Of a stretch of DNA of 64,000 nucleotides, positions 49,627-62,790 are shown one piece after another (within the stretch, counting starts at the first letter, position 1; each line of letters starts with the position of its first letter). The position numbers were made by a program, and so were the translations under genes. Location of the stretch: NCBI GenBank assembly GCA_022747635.1, contig JAKTNV010000411.1, positions 1 to 64,000 of the forward strand, read 5' to 3'. The notes under the pieces are model-generated. The model was given only the letters and a program-made list of their open reading frames with translations, was not told the DNA's origin and made no database searches. This DNA is from Hetaerina americana (taxonomy: Eukaryota > Arthropoda > Insecta > Odonata > Calopterygidae).

Positions 49627-50767
49627 TTCACATTTTTCCATGAAAAGTGCCAATACCCCGCCTTTGGGTTCTAGGTGAAAATCTCACTCCACACAAATCA
49701 AACAAAAATGTATCCAAGGTGTGTATTGTTCATTTTCATCAAATAAACAAAATAAAACCCAGAATAAATCCTGAAAGACAATAAATGATCATAAAAGATG
49801 CTTCAGCCCAGGTGTTAATGTTACTAAAAGAGCCCAAGTTTCTAAAAATATTGCGAAAAACAACAATCTTCTTTTTTAGAGTGAATGTTTGAGGTGTTTA
49901 GAAGCCATTTATTTCATTTTTAGAAAATTTAATTTTTCCCATTTTTCCATGAAAAGTGGCAATACCCCCCCCTTTGGGTTCTAGGTGAAAATCTCACTCG
50001 ACACAAATCAAACAAAAATGTATCCAAGGTGTGTATTGTTGTTCATTTTCATCAAATAAACAAAATAAAACCCAGAATGAATCCTGAAAGACAATAAATG
50101 ATCATAAAAGATGCTTCAGCCCAGGTGTTAATGTTACTAAAAGAGCCCAAATTTCTACAAATATTGCGAAAAACAACAATCTTCTGTTTTAGAGTGAATG
50201 TTTGAGGTGTTTAGAAGGCATTTATTTCATTTTTAGAAAATTTAATTTTTCACTTTTTTCCATGAAAAGTGCCAATACCCCCCCTTTGGGTTCTAGGTGA
50301 AAATCTAACTTGACACAAATCAAACAAAAATGTTTCCATGGTGTGTATTGTTGTTCATTTTCATCAAATAAACAAAATAAAACACAGAATTAATCCTGAA
50401 AGACAAGAAATGAGCATAAAAGATGCTTCAGCGCAAGTGTTAATGTTACTAAAAGAGCCCAAATTTCTAAAAATATTGCGAAAAACAACAATCTTCTGTT
50501 TTAGAGTGAATGTTTGAGGTGTTTAGAAGGCATTTATTTCATTTTTAGAAAATTAATTTTTTACATTTCTCAATGAAAAGTGCCAATACCCCCCCCCCTT
50601 TGGGTTCAAGGTGAAAATCTCACTCGACACAAATCAAACAAAAATGTTTCCATGGTGTGTATTGTTGTTCATTTTCATCAAATAAACAAAATAAAACCCA
50701 GAATCAATCCTGAAAGACAAGAAATGAGCATAAAAGATGCTTCAGCGCAAGTGTTAATGTTAACTAA
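49627..50767 (+). repeat. 10-mer spaced duplication, copy 2
   Basis: This matches 46500-47640 at offset 3127 with very few changes. Its last part, from about 50280, is also the start of the 20-mer unit, so this junction monomer took part in two successive duplications. Confidence 0.83.
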
Positions 50768-53700
50768 AAGAGCCCAAATTTCTAAACATATTGCGAAAAA
50801 CAACAATATTCTGTTTTAGAGTGAATGTTTGAGGTGTTTAGAAGGTATTTATTTCATTTTTAGAAAATTTAATTTTTCACATTTTTCCATGAAAAGTGCC
50901 AAAACCCCCCCTTTGGGTTCTAGGTGAAAATCTCGCTCGACACAAATCAGTCAAAAATGTTTCCATGGTGTGTATTGTTGTTCATTTTCATCAAATAAAC
51001 AAAATAAAACCCAGAATTAATCCTGAAAGACAAGAAATGATCATAAAAGATGCTTCAGCCCAGGTGTTAATGTTAATAAAAAAGCCCAAATTTCTATAAA
51101 TATTGCGAAAAACAACAATCTTCTGTTTTACAGTGAATGTTTGAGGTGTTTAGAAGGCATTTATTTCATTTTTAGAAAATTTAATTTTTCACATTTTTCC
51201 ATGAAAAGGGCTATACCCCCCCCCTTTGGGTTCTAGGTGGAAATCTTACACGACACAAATCAAATAAAAATGTTTCCATGGTGTGTATTGCTGTTCATTT
51301 TCATCAAATAAACAAAATAAAACCCAGAATGAATCCTGAAAGACAATAAAAGATCATAAAAGATGCTTCAGCCAAAGTGTTAATGTTACTAAAAGAGCCC
51401 AAATTTCTAAAAATATTGCGAAAAACAACAATCTTCTGTTTTAGAGTGAATGTTTGAGGTGTTTAGAAGGCATTTATTTCATTTTTAGAAAATTTAATTT
51501 TTCACATTTTTCCATGAAAAGTGTCAATACCCCCCCTTTGGGTTCTAGGTGAAAATCTCACTGGACACAAATCAAACAAAAATGTATCCAAGGTGTGTAT
51601 TGTTGTTCATTTTCATCAAATAAACAAAATAAAACCCAGAATGAATCCTGAAAGACAATAAAAGATCATAAAAGATGCTTCAGCCAAAGTGTTAATGTTA
51701 CTAAAAGAACCCAAATTTCTAAAAATATTGCGAAAAACAACAATCTTCTGTTTTAGAGTGAATGTTTTAGGTGTTTAGAAGGCATTTATTTCATTTTTAG
51801 AAAATTAAATTTTTCACATTTTTTCATGAAAAGTGCCAATACCCCCCCCCCCTTTGGGTTCTAGGTGAAAATCTCACTTGACACAAATCAAACAAAAATG
51901 TTTCCATGGTGTGTATTGTTGTTCATTTTCATCAAATAAACAAAATAAAACACAGAATTAATCCTGAAAGACAAGAAATGAGCATAAAAGATGCTTCAGC
52001 GCAAGTGTTAATGTTACTAAAAGAGCCCAAATTTCTAAAATCATTGCGAAAAACAACAATCTTCTGTTTTAGAGTGAATGTTTGAGGTGTTTAGAAGGCA
52101 TTTATTTCATTTTTAGAAAATTTAATTTTTCAAATTTTTCTATGAAAAGTGCCAATACCCCCCCTTTGGGTTCTAGGTGAAAATCTCACTCCACACAAAT
52201 CAAACAAAAATGTATCCAAGGTGTGTATTGTTGTTCATTTTCATCAAATAAACAAAATAAAACCCAGAATGTATCCTGAAAGACAATAAATGATCATAAA
52301 AGATGCTTCAGCCTAGGTGTTAATGTTACTAAAAGAGCCCAAATTTCTAAAATTATTGCGAAAAACAACAATCTTCTGTTTTAGAGTGAATGTTTGAGGT
52401 GTTTAGAAGGCATTTATTTCATTTTTAGAAAATTTAATTTTTCACATTTTTCCATGAAAAGTGACAATACCCCCCCTTTGGGTTCTAGGTGAAAATCTAA
52501 CTTGACACAAATCAAACAAAAATGTTTCCATGGTGTGTATTGTTGTTCATTTTCATCAAATAAACAAAATAAAACAGAATTAATCCTGAAAGACAAGAAA
52601 TGAGCATAAAACATGCTTCAGCGCAAGTGTTAATGTTAGTAAAAGAGCCCAAATTTCTAAAATCATTGCGAAAAACAACAGTCTTCTGTTTTAGAGTGAA
52701 TGTTTGAGGTGTTTATAAGGCATTTATTTTATTTTTAGAAAATTTAATATTTCACATTTTTCCATGAAAAGTGCCAATGCCCCCCCCTTTGGGTTCTAGG
52801 TGAAAATCTCACTCCACACAAATCAAACAAAAATGTATCCAAGGTTTGTATTGTTGTTCATTTTCATCAAATAAACAAAATAAAACCCAGAATGAATCCT
52901 GAAAGACAATAAATGATCATAAAAGATGCTTCAGCCCAGGTGTTAATGTTACTAAAAGAGCCCAAATTTCTAAAAATATTGCGAAAAACAACAATCTTCT
53001 GTTTTAGATTGAATGTTTGAGGTGTTTAGAAGGCATTTATTTCATTTTTAGAAAATTTAATTTTTCACATTTTTCCATGAAAAGTGCCAATACCCCCCCC
53101 TTTGGGTTATAGGTGAAAATCTCACTTGACGCAAATCAAACAAACATGTTACCATGGTGTGTATTGTTGTTCATTTTCATCAAATAAATAAAATAAAACC
53201 CAGAATTAATCCTGAAAGACAAGAAATGAGCATAAAAGTTGCTTCAGCGCAAGTGTTAATGTTACTAAAAGAGCCCAAATTTCTAAAATCATTGCGAAAA
53301 ACAACAATCTTCTGTTTTAGAGTGAATGTTTGAGGTGTTTAGAAGGCATTTATTTCATTTTTAGAAAATTTAATTTTTCACATTTTTCCATGAAAAGTGC
53401 CAAAACCCCCCCTTTGGGTTCTAGGTGAAAATCTAACTTGACACAAATCAAACAAAAATGTTTCCATGGTGTGTATTGTTGTTCATTTTCATCAAATAAA
53501 CAAAATAAAACACAGAATTAATCCTGAAAGACAAGAAATGAGCATAAAAGTTGCTTCAGCGCAAGTGTTAATGTTACTAAAAGAGCCCAAATTTCTAAAA
53601 ATATTGCGAAAAACAACAATCTTCTGTTTTAGAGTGAATGTTTGTGGTGTTTAGAAGGCATTTATTTCATTTTTAGAAAATTTAATTTTTCACATTTTTC

Positions 53701-56530
53701 CATGAAAAGTGCCAATACCCCCCCTTTGGGTTCTAGGTGAAAATCTCACTTGACACAAATCAAAGAAAAATGTATCCAAGGTGTGTATTGTTGTTCATTT
53801 TCATCAAATAAACAAAATAAAACCCAGAATGAATCCTGAAAGACAATAAAAGATCATAAAAGATGCTTCAGCCCAAGTGTTAATGTTACTAAAAGAGCCC
53901 AAATTTCTAAAATCATTGCGAAAAACAATAATCTTCTGTTTTAGAGTGAATGTTTGAGGTGTTTAGAAGGTATTTATTTCATTTTTAGAAAATTTAATTT
54001 TTCACATTTTTCCATTAAAAGTGCCAAAACCCCCCCTTTGGGTTCTAGGTGAAAATCTCAGTCGACACAAATCAAACAAAAATGTATCCAAGGTGTGTAT
54101 TAATGTTCATTTTCATCAAATAAATAAAATAAAACCCAGAATGTATCCTGAAAGACAATAAATGATCATAAAAGATGCTTCAGCCCAGGTGTTAATGTTA
54201 CTAAAAGAGCCCAAATTTCTAAAAATATTGCGAAAAACAACAATCTTCTGTTTTAGAGTGAATGTTTGAGGTGTTTAGAAGGCATTTATTTCATTTTTAG
54301 AAAATTTAATTTTTCACATTTTTCCATAAAAAGTGTTAAAACCCCCCTTTGGGTTCTAGGTGAAAATTTCACTCGACACAAATCAAACAAAAATGTTTCC
54401 ATGGTGTGTATTGTTGTTCATTTTCATCAAATAAACAAAATAAAACCCATAATTAATCCTGAAAGACAAGAAATGAGCATAAAAGATACTTAAGCGCAAG
54501 TGTTAATGTTAACTAAAAGAGCCCAAATTTCTAAAAATATTGCGAAAAACAACAATATTCTGTTTTAGAGTGAATGTTTGAGGTGTTTAGAAGGTATTTA
54601 TTTCATTTTTAGAAAATTTAATTTTTCACATTTTTCCATGAAAAGTGCCAAAACCCCCCCTTTGGGTTCTAGGTGAAAATCTCACTCGACACAAATCAGT
54701 CAAAAATGTTTCCATGGTGTGTATTGTTGTTCATTTTCATCAAATAAACAAAATAAAACCCAGAATTAATCCTGAAAGACAAGAAATGAGCATAAAAGAT
54801 GCTTAAGCGCAAGTGTTAATGTTACTAAAAAAGCCCAAATTTCTATAGATATTGCGAAAAACAACAATCTTCTGTTTTAGAGTGAATGTTTGAGGTGTTT
54901 AGAAGGCATTTATTTCATTTTTAGAAAATTTAATTTTTCACATTTTTCCATGAAAAGGGCTATACCCCCCCCTTTGGGTTCTAGGTGAAAATCTCACACG
55001 ACACAAATCAAACAAAAATGTTTCCATGGTGTGTATTGTTGTTCATTTTCATCAAATAAACAAAATAAAACCCAGTATTAATCTTGAAAGACAAGAAATG
55101 AACATAAAAGTTGCTTAAGCGAAAGTGTAAATGTTACTAAAAGAGCCCAAATTTTTAAAAATATTGCGAAAAACAAAAATCTTCTGTTTTAGAGTGAATG
55201 TTTGAGGTGTTTAGAAGGCATTTATTTCATATTTAGAAAATTTAATTTTTCACATTTTTCCATGAAAAGTGTCAATACCCCCCCTTTGGGTTCTAGCGGA
55301 AAATCTCACTCAACACAAATCAAACAAAAATGTATCCAAGGTGTGTATTGTTGTTCATTTTCATCAAATAAACAAAATAAAACCCAGAATGAATCCTGAA
55401 AGAAAATAAAAGATCATAAAAGATGCTTCAGCCAAAGTGTTAATGTTACTAAAAGAACCCAAATTTCTAAAAATATTGCGAAAAACAACAATCTTCTGTT
55501 TTAGAGTGAATGTTTTAGGTGTTTAGAAGGCATTTATTTCATTTTTAGAAAATTAAATTTTTCACATTTTTTCATGAAAAGTGCCAATACCCCCCCCCTT
55601 TGGGTTCTAGGTGAAAATCTCACACGACACAAATCAAACAAAAATGTTTCCATGGTGTGTATTGTTGTTCATTTTCATCAAATAAACAAAATAAAACACA
55701 GAATTAATCCTGAAAGACAAGAAATGAGCATAAAAGATGCTTCAGCGCAAGTGTTAATGTTACTAAAAGAGCCCAAATTTCTAAAATCATTGCGAAAAAC
55801 AACAATCTTCTGTTTTAGAGTGAATGTTTGAGGTGTTTAGAAGGCATTTATTTCATTTTTAGAAAATTTAATTTTTCACATTTTTCTATGAAAAGTGCCA
55901 ATACCCCCCCTTTGGGTTCTAGGTGAAAATCTCACTCCACACAAATCAAACAAAAATGTATCCAAGGTGTGTATTGTTGTTCATTTTCATCAAATAAACA
56001 AAATAAAACCCAGAATGTATCCTGAAAGACAATAAATGATCATAAAAGATGCTTCAGCCAGGGTGTTAATGTTACTAAAAGAGCCCAAATTTCTAAAAAT
56101 ATTGCGAAAAACAACAATCTTCTGTTTTAGAGTGAATGTTTGAGGTGTTTAGAAGGCATTTATTTCATTTTTAGAAAATTTAATTTTTCACAATTTTTCA
56201 TGAAAAGTGCCAATACCCCCCCCCCTTTGGGTTCTAGGTGAAAATCTCACTTGACACAAATCAAACAAAAATGTTTCCATGGTGTGTATTGTTGTTCATT
56301 TTCATCAAATAAACAAAATAAAACCCAGAATGTATCCTGAAAGACAATAAATGATCATAAAAGATGCTTCAGCCCAGGTGTTAATGTTACTAAAAGAGCC
56401 CAAATTTCTAAAAATATTGCGAAAAACAACAATCTTCTGTTTTAGAGTGAATGTTTGAGGTGTTTAGAAGGCATTTATTTCATTTTTAGAAAATTTAATT
56501 TTTCACATTTTTCCATGAAAAGTGCCAATA
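50280..56530 (+). repeat. 20-mer higher-order repeat, copy 1
   Basis: A unit of about 6.25 kb (20 monomers) is followed directly by its copy. Shared rare variants include 'ctcgctcgacac', 'aaatcagtcaaaaatg', 'gttaataaaaaagccc', 'aaagggctatacccc', 'gtattgctgttcatt', 'aaaaccccccctttggg', 'caaacatgttaccatgg', 'caaagaaaaatgtatcc', 'tcatatttagaaaa' and 'gttctagcggaaaatc'. The longest C-run I found (11) is at 51842-51852. A patch at about 51041-51064 departs from copy 2. Confidence 0.87.
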
Positions 56531-59500
56531 CCCCCCCTTTGGGTTCTAGGTGAAAATCTAACTTGACACAAATCAAACAAAAATGTTTCCATGGTGTGTA
56601 TTGTTGTTCATTTTCATCAAATAAACAAAATAAAACACAGAATTAATCCTGAAAGACAAGAAATGAGCATAAAAGATGCTTCAGCGCAAGTGTTAATGTT
56701 ACTAAAAGAGCCCAAATTTCTAAAAATATTGCGAAAAACAACAATCTTCTGTTTTAGAGTGAATGTTTGAGGTGTTTAGAAGGCATTTATTTCATTTTTA
56801 GAAAATTAATTTTTTACATTTTTCAATGAAAAGTGCCAATACCCCCCCCCTTTGGGTTCAAGGTGAAAATCTCACTCGACACAAATCAAACAAAAATGTT
56901 TCCATGGTGTGTATTGTTGTTCATTTTCATCAAATAAACAAAATAAAACCCAGAATCAATCCTGAAAGACAAGAAATGAGCATAAAAGATGCTTCAGCGC
57001 AAGTGTTAATGTTAACTAAAAGAGCCCAAATTTCTAAACATATTGCGAAAAACAACAATATTCTGTTTTAGAGTGAATGTTTGAGGTGTTTAGAAGGTAT
57101 TTATTTCATTTTTAGAAAATTTAATTTTTCACATTTTTCCATGAAAAGTGCCAAAACCCCCCCTTTGGGTTCTAGGTGAAAATCTCGCTCGACACAAATC
57201 AGTCAAAAATGTTTCCATGGTGTGTATTGTTGTTCATTTTCATCAAATAAACAAAATAAAACCCAGAATTAATCCTGAAAGACAAGAAATGAGCATAAAA
57301 GATGCTTAAGCGAAAGTGTTAATGTTAATAAAAAAGCCCAAATTTCTATAAATATTGCGAAAAACAACAATCTTCTGTTTTACAGTGAATGTTTGAGGTG
57401 TTTAGAAGGCATTTATTTCATTTTTAGAAAATTTAATTTTTCACATTTTTCCATGAAAAGGGCTATACCCCCCCCTTTGGGTTCTAGGTGAAAATCTATC
57501 ACGACACAAATCAAATAAAAATGTTTCCATGGTGTGTATTGCTGTTCATTTTCATCAAATAAACAAAATAAAACCCAGAATGAATCCTGAAAGACAATAA
57601 AAGATCATAAAAGATGCTTCAGCCAAAGTGTTAATGTTACTAAAAGAGCCCAAATTTCTAAAAATATTGCGAAAAACAACAATCTTCTGTTTTAGAGTGA
57701 ATGTTTGAGGTGTTTAGAAGGCATTTATTTCATTTTTAGAAAATTTAATTTTTCACATTTTTCCATGAAAAGTGTCAATACCCCCCCTTTGGGTTCTAGG
57801 TGAAAATCTCACTGGACACAAATCAAACAAAAATGTATCCAAGGTGTGTATTGTTGTTCATTTTCATCAAATAAACAAAATAAAACCCAGAATGAATCCT
57901 GAAAGACAATAAAAGATCATAAAAGATGCTTCAGCCAAAGTGTTAATGTTACTAAAAGAACCCAAATTTCTAAAAATATTGCGAAAAACAACAATCTTCT
58001 GTTTTAGAGTGAATGTTTTAGGTGTTTAGAAGGCATTTATTTCATTTTTAGAAAATTAAATTTTTCACATTTTTTCATGAAAAGTGCCAATACCTAGCCT
58101 AGAATACCTAGAACCCAAAGTGCCCTTTGGGTTCTAGGTGAAAATCTCACTTGACACAAATCAAACAAAAATGTTTCCATGGTGTGTATTGTTGTTCATT
58201 TTCATCAAATAAACAAAATAAAACACAGAATTAATCCTGAAAGACAAGAAATGAGCATAAAAGAGGCTTCAGCGCAAGTGTTAATGTTACTAAAAGAGCC
58301 CAAATTTCTAAAATCATTGCGAAAAACAACAATCTTCTGTTTTAGAGTGAATGTTTGAGGTGTTTAGAAGGCATTTATTTCATTTTTAGAAAATTTAATT
58401 TTTCACATTTTTCTATGAAAAGTGCCAATACCCCCCCTTTGGGTTCTAGGTGAAAATCTCACTCCACACATCAAACAAAAATGTATCCAAGGTGTGTATT
58501 GTTGTTCATTTTCATCAAATAAACAAAATAAAACCCAGAATGTATCCTGAAAGAAAATAAATGATCATAAAAGATGCTTCAGCCCAGGTGTTAATGTTAC
58601 TAAAAGAGCCCAAATTTCTAAAATTATTGCGAAAAACAACAATCTTCTGTTTTAGAGTGAATGTTTGAGGTGTTTAGAAGGCATTTATTTCATTTTTAGA
58701 AAATTTAATTTTTCACATTTTTCCATGAAAAGTGACAATACCCCCCCTTTGGGTTCTAGGTGAAAATCTAACTTGACACAAATCAAACAAAAATGTTTCC
58801 ATGGTGTGTATTGTTGTTCATTTTCATCAAATAAACAAAATAAAACAGAATTAATCCTGAAAGACAAGAAATGAGCATAAAAGATGCTTCAGCGCAAGTG
58901 TTAATGTTAGTAAAAGAGCCCAAATTTCTAAAATCATTGCGAAAAACAACAGTCTTCTGTTTTAGAGTGAATGTTTGAGGTGTTTATAAGGCATTTATTT
59001 TATTTTTAGAAAATTTAATATTTCACATTTTTCCATGAAAAGTGCCAATGCCCCCCCCTTTGGGTTCTAGGTGAAAATCTCACTCCACACAAATCAAACA
59101 AAAATGTATCCAAGGTTTGTATTGTTGTTCATTTTCATCAAATAAACAAAATAAAACCCAGAATGAATCCTGAAAGACAATAAATGATCATAAAAGATGC
59201 TTCAGCCCAGGTGTTAATGTTACTAAAAGAGCCCAAATTTCTAAAAATATTGCGAAAAACAACAATCTTCTGTTTTAGATTGAATGTTTGAGGTGTTTAG
59301 AAGGCATTTATTTCATTTTTAGAAAATTTAATTTTTCACATTTTTCCATGAAAAGTGCCAATACCCCCCCCTTTGGGTTCTAGGTGAAAATCTCACTTGA
59401 CGCAAATCAAACAAACATGTTACCATGGTGTGTATTGTTGTTCATTTTCATCAAATAAATAAAATAAAACCCAGAATTAATCCTGAAAGACAAGAAATGA

Positions 59501-62500
59501 GCATAAAAGTTGCTTCAGCGCAAGTGTTAATGTTACTAAAAGAGCCCAAATTTCTAAAAATATTGCGAAAAACAACAATCTTCTGTTTTAGAGTGAATGT
59601 TTGAGGTGTTTAGAAGGCATTTATTTCATTTTTAGAAAATTTAATTTTTCACATTTTTCCATGAAAAGTGCCAAAACCCCCCCTTTGGGTTCTAGGTGAA
59701 AATCTAACTTGACACAAATCAAACAAAAATGTTTCCATGGTGTGTATTGTTGTTCATTTTCATCAAATAAACAAAATAAAACACAGAATTAATCCTAAAA
59801 GACAAGAAATGAGCATAAAAGTTGCTTCAGCGCAAGTGTTAATGTTACTAAAAGAGCCCAAATTTCTAAAAATATTGCGAAAAACAACAATCTTCTGTTT
59901 TAGAGTGAATGTTTGTGGTGTTTAGAAGGCATTTATTTCATTTTTAGAAAATTTAATTTTTCACATTTTTCCATGAAAAGTGCCAATACCCCCCCTTTGG
60001 GTTCTAGGTGAAAATCTCACTTGACACAAATCAAAGAAAAATGTATCCAAGGTGTGTATTGTTGTTCATTTTCATCAAATAAACAAAATAAAACCCAGAA
60101 TGAATCCTGAAAGACAATAAAAGATCATAAAAGATGCTTCAGCCCAAGTGTTAATGTTACTAAAAGAGCCCAAATTTCTAAAAATATTGCGAAAAACAAT
60201 AATCTTCTGTTTTAGAGTGAATGTTTGAGGTGTTTAGAAGGTATTTATTTCATTTTTAGAAAATTTAATTTTTCACATTTTTCCATGAAAAGTGCCAAAA
60301 CCCCCCCTTTGGGTTCTAGGTGAAAATCTCAGTCGACACAAATCAAACAAAAATGTATCCAAGGTGTGTATTAATGTTCATTTTCATCAAATAAATAAAA
60401 TAAAACCCAGAATGTATCCTGAAAGACAATAAATGATCATAAAAGATGCTTCAGCCCAGGTGTTAATGTTACTAAAAGAGCCCAAATTTCTAAAAATATT
60501 GCGAAAAACAACAATCTTCTGTTTTAGAGTGAATGTTTGAGGTGTTTAGAAGGCATTTATTTCATTTTTAGAAAATTTAATTTTTCACATTTTTCCATAA
60601 AAAGTGTTAATACCCCCCTTTGGGTTCTAGGTGAAAATTTCACTCGACACAAATCAAACAAAAATGTTTCCATGGTGTGTATTGTTGTTCATTTTCATCA
60701 AATAAACAAAATAAAACCCATAATTAATCCTGAAAGACAAGAAATGAGCATAAAAGATACTTAAGCGCAAGTGTTAATGTTAACTAAAAGAGCCCAAATT
60801 TCTAAAAATATTGCGAAAAACAACAATATTCTGTTTTAGAGTGAATGTTTGAGGTGTTTAGAAGGTATTTATTTCATTTTTAGAAAATTTAATTTTTCAC
60901 ATTTTTCCATGAAAAGTGCCAAAACCCCCCCTTTGGGTTCTAGGTGAAAATCTCACTCGACACAAATCAGTCAAAAATGTTTCCATGGTGTGTATTGTTG
61001 TTCATTTTCATCAAATAAACAAAATAAAACCCAGAATTAATCCTGAAAGACAAGAAATGAGCATAAAAGATGCTTAAGCGCAAGTGTTAATGTTACTAAA
61101 AAAGCCCAAATTTCTATAGATATTGCGAAAAACAACAATCTTCTGTTTTAGAGTGAATGTTTGAGGTGTTTAGAAGGCATTTATTTCATTTTTAGAAAAT
61201 TTAATTTTTCACATTTTTCCATGAAAAGGGCTATACCCCCCCCTTTGGGTTCTAGGTGAAAATCTCACACGACACAAATCAAACAAAAATGTTTCCATGG
61301 TGTGTATTGTTATTCATTTTCATCAAATAAACAAAATAAAACCCAGTATTAATCTTGAAAGACAAGAAATGAACATAAAAGTTGCTTAAGCGAAAGTGTA
61401 AATGTTACTAAAAGAGCCCAAATTTTTAAAAATATTGCGAAAAACAAAAATCTTCTGTTTTAGAGTGAATGTTTGAGGTGTTTAGAAGGCATTTATTTCA
61501 TATTTAGAAAATTTAATTTTTCACATTTTTCCATGAAAAGTGTCAATACCCCCCCTTTGGGTTCTAGCGGAAAATCTCACTCAACACAAATCAAACAAAA
61601 ATGTATCCAAGGTGTGTATTGTTGTTCATTTTCATCAAATAAACAAAATAAAACCCAGAATGAATCCTAAAAGAAAATAAAAGATCATAAAAGATGCTTC
61701 AGCCAAAGTGTTAATGTTACTAAAAGAACCCAAATTTCTAAAAATATTGCGAAAAACAACAATCTTCTGTTTTAGAGTGAATGTTTTAGGTGTTTAGAAG
61801 GCATTTATTTCATTTTTAGAAAATTAAATTTTTCACATTTTTTCATGAAAAGTGCCAATACCCCCCCCCTTTGGGTTCTAGGTGAAAATCTCACACGACA
61901 CAAATCAAACAAAAATGTTTCCATGGTGTGTATTGTTGTTCATTTTCATCAAATAAACAAAATAAAACACAGAATTAATCCTGAAAGACAAGAAATGAGC
62001 ATAAAAGATGCTTCAGCGCAAGTGTTAATGTTACTAAAAGAGCCCAAATTTCTAAAATCATTGCGAAAAACAACAATCTTCTGTTTAAGAGTGAATGTTT
62101 GAGGTGTTTAGAAGGCATTTATTTCATTTTTAGAAAATTTAATTTTTCACATTTTTCTATGAAAAGTGCCAATACCCCCCCTTTGGGTTCTAGGTGAAAA
62201 TCTCACTTCACACAAATCAAACAAAAATGTATCCAAGGTGTGTATTGTTGTTCATTTTCATCAAATAAACAAAATAAAACCCAGAATGTATCCTGAAAGA
62301 CAATAAATGATCATAAAAGATGCTTCAGCCCAGGTGTTAATGTTACTAAAAGAGCCCAAATTTCTAAAAATATTGCGAAAAACAACAATCTTCTGTTTTA
62401 GAGTGAATGTTTGAGGTGTTTAGAAGGCATTTATTTCATTTTTAGAAAATTTAATTTTTCACATTTTTTCATGAAAAGTGCCAATACCCCCCCCCTTTGG

Positions 62501-62790
62501 GTTCTAGGTGAAAATCTCACTTGACACAAATCAAACAAAAATGTTTCCATGGTGTGTATTGTTGTTCATTTTCATCAAATAAACAAAATAAAACCCAGAA
62601 TGTATCCTGAAAGACAATAAATGATCATAAAAGATGCTTCAGCCCAGGTGTTAATGTTACTAAAAGAGCCCAAATTTCTAAAAATATTGCGAAAAACAAC
62701 AATCTTCTGTTTTAGAGTGAATGTTTGAGGTGTTTAGAAGGCATTTATTTCATTTTTAGAAAATATAATTTTTCACATTTTTCCATGAAA
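56531..62790 (+). repeat. 20-mer higher-order repeat, copy 2
   Basis: This repeats 50280-56530, with an offset of about 6255 bp at its start and 6271 bp after 58140. Most of the change comes from the rearranged C-run at 58093-58125, which is 33 bp long where copy 1 has 11 C. A two-base loss in 'cactccacacatcaaac' near 58462 partly offsets this. Near its end it changes over to sequence resembling an internal part of the same unit. Confidence 0.87.
58093..58139 (+). repeat. Palindromic replacement of a C-run
   Basis: Where copy 1 has 11 C, this copy has 33 bp of different sequence ending in an inverted copy of the flanking motif. Arm 58106-58120 (acctagaacccaaag) is the exact reverse complement of 58125-58139 (ctttgggttctaggt), with the loop TGCC. 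A further partial piece, 'acctagcctagaat', precedes it. This is the pattern of a replication template switch onto the opposite strand. Confidence 0.93.

Noticed and set aside
51834..51860. Four-stranded G structure from the C-run complement
   Set aside because: Each monomer has only one long G-run on the minus strand, with neighbours over 300 bp away, so a normal intramolecular structure is unlikely.
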